The notes under the pieces were generated by a model. It saw only the letters and a list, made by a program, of their open reading frames with translations, was not told where the DNA came from and did not search any database. A DNA stretch of 9,578 nt from Deltaproteobacteria bacterium (GTDB lineage Bacteria; Desulfobacterota; GWC2-55-46): positions 1 to 9,578 of the forward strand of contig JAUSLB010000040.1 of the NCBI GenBank assembly GCA_030646655.1. The letters are read 5' to 3'. Both the position numbers and the translations under genes were made by a program. Positions 5,551 through 9,578 of the stretch are shown here, piece after piece; position 1 is the first letter of the stretch, and every line of letters begins with the position of its first letter.

Positions 5551-7647
5551 TTGGACATTTCTTTGGATAAAAAAAGGAACATCACCATCATCGCGCACGG
5601 AGGCGCGGGAAAGACCACCCTGTCAGAGGCCATCCTCTTTAACGCGAAGGCGACGGATAAGCTCGGAAGAGTCGACGACGGCACTTCGTTCCTCGATTTT
5701 GAGCCTGAAGAACAGAAACGCAAGATAAGCATCTCAGCCGCTATCCACCACTACGACTGGAACAGCTGCCGCGTAAATATAATAGACACCCCCGGATACT
5801 CGAACTTCCTTACGGAGACCCGCAACTCCCTTCGGGTCACGGGAGGGTCCGTAGTAATATTGAGCGCCATCTCAGGCGTCAAGGTGCAGACAGAGAAGAT
5901 TTGGGAGTTCGCGGACGAGTTCGAGGTCTGCAGGATCGCGTTCGTAAATAAGATGGACAGGGAAAGGGCGAGTTTTCTCAGGGCGGTAGACGACATGGAG
6001 AAGGTCCTCGGCGTTAAGGTAGTCCCCATGCAGATACCGGTAGGCGAGGGGCCTGATTTCACGGGGGTCGTCGACCTCGTTACGATGAAGGCATACATAT
6101 ATAAGAACGATTCATCAGGCCTTTATGAAGCAAAGGATATCCCCGGACCTCTTAAGAAAGACGCCCTGAGGATGCGCGACGGCATGATCGCCTCCGTTGC
6201 GGAGGCTGACGACTCTCTTACCGAGAAGTACTTAAGCGGCGTTGAGATAACGGCGGATGAGCTTAAAAACGCCTTAAGGGAAGGGGTCTTGACAAGGAGG
6301 TTCATACCGGTCTATCTCGGCTCGGCGCTTAAGAATATGGGCGTAAATTTACTGATGGACGCCGTGAACCTGACTCTGCCTTCCCCGCTCGATAAGGGGA
6401 GCATAAGGGGGGTGCTTAAAGGCAAAAACCCCAAGACAGGCGAAGAGGTTACGAGGGAGCCCTCCCTTGAGGCGCCTTTCTCGGCGTTCGTATTTAAGAC
6501 GATAATAGACCCTTATACGGGCAAGCTCTCCGTCTTAAGGATATATTCGGGCGCTATCCACGCTGATGCCGCCGTCTATAACGCCGGCAGGGATGTGAGG
6601 GAGAAGCTCGTCCACCTGTATCTCCTCGAAGGCAAGAAGATAAAGGAGGTATCGAAGGCGTCGGCCGGCGATATAATAGCCGTTGCGAAGCTCAAAGACA
6701 CTTACACGGGAGACACGCTCTCGGAGCCCGCCGACCCGATAGTATTCCCGCCGTTTGAGCCTGTAAACGCCGCTCTGTCCTATGCCATACACCCCAAGAC
6801 CAAGGCTGACGAGGACAAGGTCCCCATAGCGCTCGCCAAACTGATGGAGGAGGACCCGAGCCTCGAGTTCAAGAGGGACGAGCAGACCAACGAGTTCCTC
6901 TTGTCCGGCGTGGGGCAGGTCCACTTGGAGGTCAGTATCGAGAAGCTCAAGAGGAAGTACGGGTGCGATGTCGAGCTTAAGACCCCGCACGTGCCGTACA
7001 AGGAGACGATCCGCTCCCATGTGAAGGTGCAGGGCAAATACAAAAAGCAGTCGGGCGGAAGGGGGCAGTACGGCGACGCCTGGCTCGATATAAGCCCTCT
7101 GCCGAGGGGCAAGGGATACGAGTTCGTCGATAACATCACAGGGGGCGCGATCCCGAGGCAATACATCCCGGCGGTCGAAAAGGGGATAAGGGATGCCATG
7201 CAGAGCGGGGTCGTGGCGGGTTTCCCCGTTGTGGATGTGAAGGTGGCATTATACGACGGCACTTACCATTCCGTCGATTCCTCCGAGATGGCCTTCAAGA
7301 TAGCGGCCTCCATAGGCTTTAAAAAAGGGATGGAGCAGGCGCACCCCGTGATACTCGAGCCCATAATGAAGATGGAGATAAATGTCCCTGACGAGAACCT
7401 GGGCGATGTCATAGGCGATATAAACTCGAGGCGCGGCAAGATCCTCGGGGCCGAGCCCAAGGCAGGGAGCCAGACGATAAAGGCCCTCGTGCCTATGGCA
7501 GAGGTCATCACATACGCAACGGATCTGCGCGGAATGACGGGCGACAGGGGCATGTTCACGATGGAGTTCTCGCATTACGAGGAGGTCCCTACTTACCTCA
7601 GCCAGAAGATAATAAGCACTGTCAAGGCCGAGAAGGGAGAGGAGTAG
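5551..7647 (+). CDS. fusA: Elongation factor G-like translational GTPase (EF-G-2 type, DTPGY variant)
   Basis: A complete five-domain EF-G-family protein (698 aa). G domain: P-loop AHGGAGKT (15-22), switch I about 40-62 with RKISIS where canonical EF-G has RGITIT, G3 DTPGYSNF (79-86), G4 NKMD (133-136), G5 SAL (258-260). Domain II is about 305-395 and domain III about 400-480. Domain IV (about 483-600) carries the well-conserved GGRGQYG, GGAIPRQYIPAVEKG and VDSSEMAFK. Domain V (about 603-690) has EPIMKMEI and GDVIGDINSRRG. Canonical EF-G has DTPGH, whose His positions the catalytic water; here it is Tyr83, as in the EF-G-2 group (Thermus EF-G-2, with DAPGYGDF, is a ribosome-dependent GTPase). 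So this is probably a second EF-G beside a canonical FusA elsewhere, acting on the ribosome in translocation, recycling or stress. The precise role is unknown. It starts at TTG and is followed 7 bases later by a helical-repeat gene. Confidence 0.93.
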   Translation: MDISLDKKRNITIIAHGGAGKTTLSEAILFNAKATDKLGRVDDGTSFLDFEPEEQKRKISISAAIHHYDWNSCRVNIIDTPGYSNFLTETRNSLRVTGGSVVILSAISGVKVQTEKIWEFADEFEVCRIAFVNKMDRERASFLRAVDDMEKVLGVKVVPMQIPVGEGPDFTGVVDLVTMKAYIYKNDSSGLYEAKDIPGPLKKDALRMRDGMIASVAEADDSLTEKYLSGVEITADELKNALREGVLTRRFIPVYLGSALKNMGVNLLMDAVNLTLPSPLDKGSIRGVLKGKNPKTGEEVTREPSLEAPFSAFVFKTIIDPYTGKLSVLRIYSGAIHADAAVYNAGRDVREKLVHLYLLEGKKIKEVSKASAGDIIAVAKLKDTYTGDTLSEPADPIVFPPFEPVNAALSYAIHPKTKADEDKVPIALAKLMEEDPSLEFKRDEQTNEFLLSGVGQVHLEVSIEKLKRKYGCDVELKTPHVPYKETIRSHVKVQGKYKKQSGGRGQYGDAWLDISPLPRGKGYEFVDNITGGAIPRQYIPAVEKGIRDAMQSGVVAGFPVVDVKVALYDGTYHSVDSSEMAFKIAASIGFKKGMEQAHPVILEPIMKMEINVPDENLGDVIGDINSRRGKILGAEPKAGSQTIKALVPMAEVITYATDLRGMTGDRGMFTMEFSHYEEVPTYLSQKIISTVKAEKGEE

Positions 7648-7654
7648 CCTTTTC

Positions 7655-8650
7655 ATGAAAGTCCGCCAGCAGCTCTTAAGGCTCATCTCCCCCGGCACCC
7701 CGAGGGACTTGAAGCTAAACGCCGCCAAAAGGACGCTTGAAGAGAGGCTTGAGCCTAATGACGAGGTCACAGTCCTTTTTGTCTTAATCCACGACAGGGA
7801 CGCTGAGATAGCAGGCGCGGCGCGCAGATCCTTTGACGATTATCCGAAGGCCCTTTTCTTGGACGCGCTCGATAAGAAGCTCGACCCCGTTGTCGTAAAA
7901 AGGATTATCTCGCTCCATAGGGAGGACGATGCCATACTGATATTCGCGGCATTGAACGAGGGGATAGACGATGAGACGCTTAAATCCCTCGTCGAGGCCG
8001 GGCCAGAGGAGATAATAGCCCTCATAGGAGAGGACCCCGGATGGCTCTCTCAAAAACCGTTCCTCGCCGAGGCTATAAGGAAAAACCCCCTCGCTACGCC
8101 CTCCGCGCTAAAGGCGCTCGAATCCATTGCCGAAAATGAGGCAAAAGAAGCGTCACAGCAAAGGCCCAAGGAAAGGGTGAGGGACGAGGGCAAGCTAAAT
8201 GTCCCGAAGGAGCTCGTCGAGGACAAGAAGCTTGACGAGCAGAATATATTCAAGATCGTCCAGAACCTGACTATGGCGCAGAAGGTCAAGCTCGCCTTGA
8301 GCGGGAATAAGTCCGCGAGGGCGGTTTTGATAAAAGACTCTAACAAGATGGTATCGATATCGGTGCTTAAGAACCCGAGGATAACCGAGGAGGAGGTCTT
8401 AAAGCTCACAAGCTCCAAAGGCACGCCGGAAGACCTTTTAAGGCAGGTGGCGGGGAACAAGGAATGGGTCAAGAACTATAATGTAAAGCTCGGGATGGCC
8501 TCGAACCCCAAGACCCCTCTTGCTATCTCAATTAAGCTCCTCGACACTCTCTTTGAAAAAGACCTCGCGAAGATAGCGAAGAGCAAGAACATACCGAGCG
8601 TCCTTGCCTCAACCGCAAGGAGAAAGCTCGAATCAAGAGTCAAGAAATAG
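7655..8650 (+). CDS. Conserved helical-repeat (HEAT/LRV-like) protein of unknown function
   Basis: A 331-aa, probably cytoplasmic, all-helical protein with no signal peptide or membrane segment. Residues about 1-160 look like HEAT-type helical pairs (NDEVTVLFVLIHDRDAEIAG, DPVVVKRIISLHREDDAIL). Residues about 161-195 form a charged, low-complexity linker rich in Glu, Lys and Arg. Residues about 196-331 are a second helical domain with a recurring Asn-Pro-x(1-2)-Thr element: N144 in KNPLATPSALKAL, N240 in KNPRITEEEVLKL and N284 in SNPKTPLAISIKLL, with a related SKNIPSVLASTARRKL at the end. This resembles leucine-rich-repeat-variant solenoids. I recall the C-terminal block (NKEWVKNYNVKL...NPKTP, ...LARSKNVP) as conserved in deltaproteobacterial hypothetical proteins; this is unverified. 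The start is 7 bases after the EF-G-like stop, with GGAGAGGAG (7636-7644) as Shine-Dalgarno, so the two genes are surely co-transcribed. A link to the ribosome is inference from this position only. Confidence 0.9.
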   Translation: MKVRQQLLRLISPGTPRDLKLNAAKRTLEERLEPNDEVTVLFVLIHDRDAEIAGAARRSFDDYPKALFLDALDKKLDPVVVKRIISLHREDDAILIFAALNEGIDDETLKSLVEAGPEEIIALIGEDPGWLSQKPFLAEAIRKNPLATPSALKALESIAENEAKEASQQRPKERVRDEGKLNVPKELVEDKKLDEQNIFKIVQNLTMAQKVKLALSGNKSARAVLIKDSNKMVSISVLKNPRITEEEVLKLTSSKGTPEDLLRQVAGNKEWVKNYNVKLGMASNPKTPLAISIKLLDTLFEKDLAKIAKSKNIPSVLASTARRKLESRVKK

Positions 8651-8659
8651 GGCAACCAC

Positions 8660-9511
8660 ATGCCGCTCGGGGTACACACCTCCATCGCCGGCGGGCTTTC
8701 TAAGGCTATCGACAGGGCTCTCGATCTCGGCTGCGACTGCGTCCAGATATTCGCGAGGAACCCGAGGAGCTGGGCCTCTAAGCCGCTCCAGCCGGCCGAA
8801 GCCCGCCTTTTCAGGGAAAGAAGGCGGCTGTCAAAGCTCTGGCCGGTGGCAGTCCACACCAATTATCTTATAAACCTCTGCTCGCCTGACGAGGATATAT
8901 TCGGTAAATCGCTAACCCTTTTTAAGAAAGAGCTCTCTACGGCGGAAGATATCGGAGCGGATTTTTTAGTCACCCACCTCGGCAGCCCGCAGGAGATGGG
9001 AAGAGAGTTCGCTGTACTGCGCATACTTTCGGCCTTCAGGGACTTTGCCGGAAGCAAGCTTGGGAAAAAGACGACGATACTGCTTGAGAACACATCAGGG
9101 GCCGGCGCGGCCTTCGGGAGCGACCTTAAGGAGATAGCCAGGATAATCGATGGGGCGAAGCTGCTTAAGCTCAACGCGGGCTTATGCTTCGATACATGCC
9201 ACGCGTTCGCCGCGGGATACCCCTTAAAGGCGGGCGGGGTAAAAAGGCTCTTATCGATTATCGATAAGGAGATCGGCCTAAAGAGCCTTAAGCTGATACA
9301 CCTGAACGACTCCAAGGGCGCGTTCTGTTCAAGGCTCGACAGGCACGAGCATATCGGCAAGGGCAAAATCGGGCTTGATGCCTTTAAGGAGTTCCTCACT
9401 CACCCCAAGATCTCCCCCATACCAATGATACTCGAGACCCCGAAGAAAACGGAGGAGGACGACCCGATGAACCTGAAGGCCGTCAAAGGCATACTGTCGA
9501 ATATAGCTTGA
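8660..9511 (+). CDS. nfo: Endonuclease IV (AP endonuclease, Nfo)
   Basis: A zinc-dependent TIM-barrel enzyme of base excision repair. It cleaves DNA 5' of abasic sites and removes 3'-blocking groups such as phosphoglycolate. At 283 aa it matches the family (E. coli Nfo is 285). The N-terminus LGVHTSIAGG and the VQIFARNPRSW element are standard. All nine trinuclear zinc ligands of E. coli Nfo have counterparts: His66 (VHTNYLINL), His106 (THLGS), Glu143 (LLENTSGAG), Asp178 and His181 (CFDTCHAFAAGY), His214 (IHLNDS), Asp227 and His229 (LDRHEHIGKGKIG), and Glu259 (ILETPK). It should therefore be active. The gene begins 9 bases after the helical-repeat gene and has no strong Shine-Dalgarno of its own (only AGGG next to the upstream stop), so coupled translation is likely. 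It has no obvious functional link to the EF-G paralog. Confidence 0.97.
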   Translation: MPLGVHTSIAGGLSKAIDRALDLGCDCVQIFARNPRSWASKPLQPAEARLFRERRRLSKLWPVAVHTNYLINLCSPDEDIFGKSLTLFKKELSTAEDIGADFLVTHLGSPQEMGREFAVLRILSAFRDFAGSKLGKKTTILLENTSGAGAAFGSDLKEIARIIDGAKLLKLNAGLCFDTCHAFAAGYPLKAGGVKRLLSIIDKEIGLKSLKLIHLNDSKGAFCSRLDRHEHIGKGKIGLDAFKEFLTHPKISPIPMILETPKKTEEDDPMNLKAVKGILSNIA

Positions 9512-9513
9512 AT

Positions 9514-9529
9514 CCGGAAGGCTTTCTGG
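9514..9529 (+). other. Small hairpin after nfo
   Basis: CCGGAA (9514-9519) can pair with TTCTGG (9524-9529), with one G-T pair and a 4-base loop, just after the nfo stop. It is followed by only three T, so it is a poor intrinsic terminator. A possible mRNA-end or attenuating structure, or chance. Confidence 0.2.
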
Positions 9530-9555
9530 TTTACGATTATCGTGCATACCTTTTT

Positions 9556-9562
9556 AAGGAGG
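9556..9562 (+). promoter_or_regulatory. Ribosome binding site of the gene entering at the right edge
   Basis: AAGGAGG lies 7 bases before the ATG at 9570, an optimal sequence and spacing. It is the strongest evidence that a new gene begins at the window edge. Confidence 0.65.
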
Positions 9563-9569
9563 CTTTTTG

Positions 9570-9578
9570 ATGTACGAT
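9570..9578 (+). CDS. Start of a further gene (first three codons only)
   Basis: ATG TAC GAT (Met-Tyr-Asp) follows a near-perfect Shine-Dalgarno sequence, 58 bases after nfo on the same strand. A TTG directly in front (9567) is an alternative start. Only three residues are visible, so no product can be named. The 58-base gap could mean the same transcript or a separate unit. Confidence 0.5.

Noticed and set aside
6535..7161. 208-codon open frame on the - strand opposite the EF-G-like gene
   Set aside because: The + strand frame is a full-length conserved GTPase. The antisense translation is rich in Leu, Arg and Val with no recognisable motif and no Shine-Dalgarno, as expected from codon-biased sequence.
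1..9578. tRNA or rRNA genes, CRISPR array, insertion sequence, prophage or toxin-antitoxin module
   Set aside because: Nearly the whole window is occupied by identifiable + strand genes. No spaced repeats, inverted-repeat ends, transposase or integrase motifs, or tRNA-like cloverleaf were seen in the small gaps.

Overview
The window is a densely packed, single-strand stretch of bacterial chromosome. Eight genes plus the first codons of a ninth all read on the + strand, and the longest gap between them is 68 bases. There are no RNA genes, insertion sequences, CRISPR arrays or attachment sites that I can see. The gene set is housekeeping: translation, cofactor supply and DNA repair. The moderately GC-rich sequence, the valS-nadC-birA-coaX order, the EF-G variant with a Gly-rich P-loop and a DTPGY motif, and the conserved protein after it all suggest a Deltaproteobacteria/Desulfobacterota-type organism, probably an uncultured lineage. 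That placement is from memory of such genomes and was not searched. Codon use is marked: AGG dominates arginine (10 of 15 Arg codons in nfo) and ATA is a major isoleucine codon.

Block 1 (2-5482) is a tight run of five genes. It holds valyl-tRNA synthetase (valS, 5' end outside the window), quinolinate phosphoribosyltransferase (nadC, NAD synthesis), the biotin protein ligase/repressor (birA), type III pantothenate kinase (coaX, CoA synthesis) and a small TPR protein. Genes overlap or nearly abut: valS/nadC probably by 4 bases, nadC/birA by 29, coaX/TPR by 11, and birA and coaX are 20 bases apart. A single transcript with translational coupling is the simplest reading. nadC, birA and coaX supply or attach NAD, biotin and CoA, so the block reads as a cofactor cluster behind valS.

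A 68-base intergenic stretch (5483-5550) follows. It contains a very strong Shine-Dalgarno sequence before a TTG start and a short upstream complement to that Shine-Dalgarno. A weak -10-like box is also present. I see no convincing terminator.

Block 2 (5551-9578) starts with a complete EF-G-like GTPase of the EF-G-2 type, in which the usual catalytic His of the DTPGH motif is Tyr. Seven bases later comes a repeat-rich helical protein of unknown function, then endonuclease IV (nfo), then the start of another gene with a strong Shine-Dalgarno sequence at the right edge.

I find no clear new system. The items most worth a second look are the pairing of the EF-G paralog with the unknown helical-repeat protein, the TPR protein with its basic/hydrophobic tail, the possible SD-sequestering leader of the EF-G gene, and an over-represented CTCAGGC heptamer.
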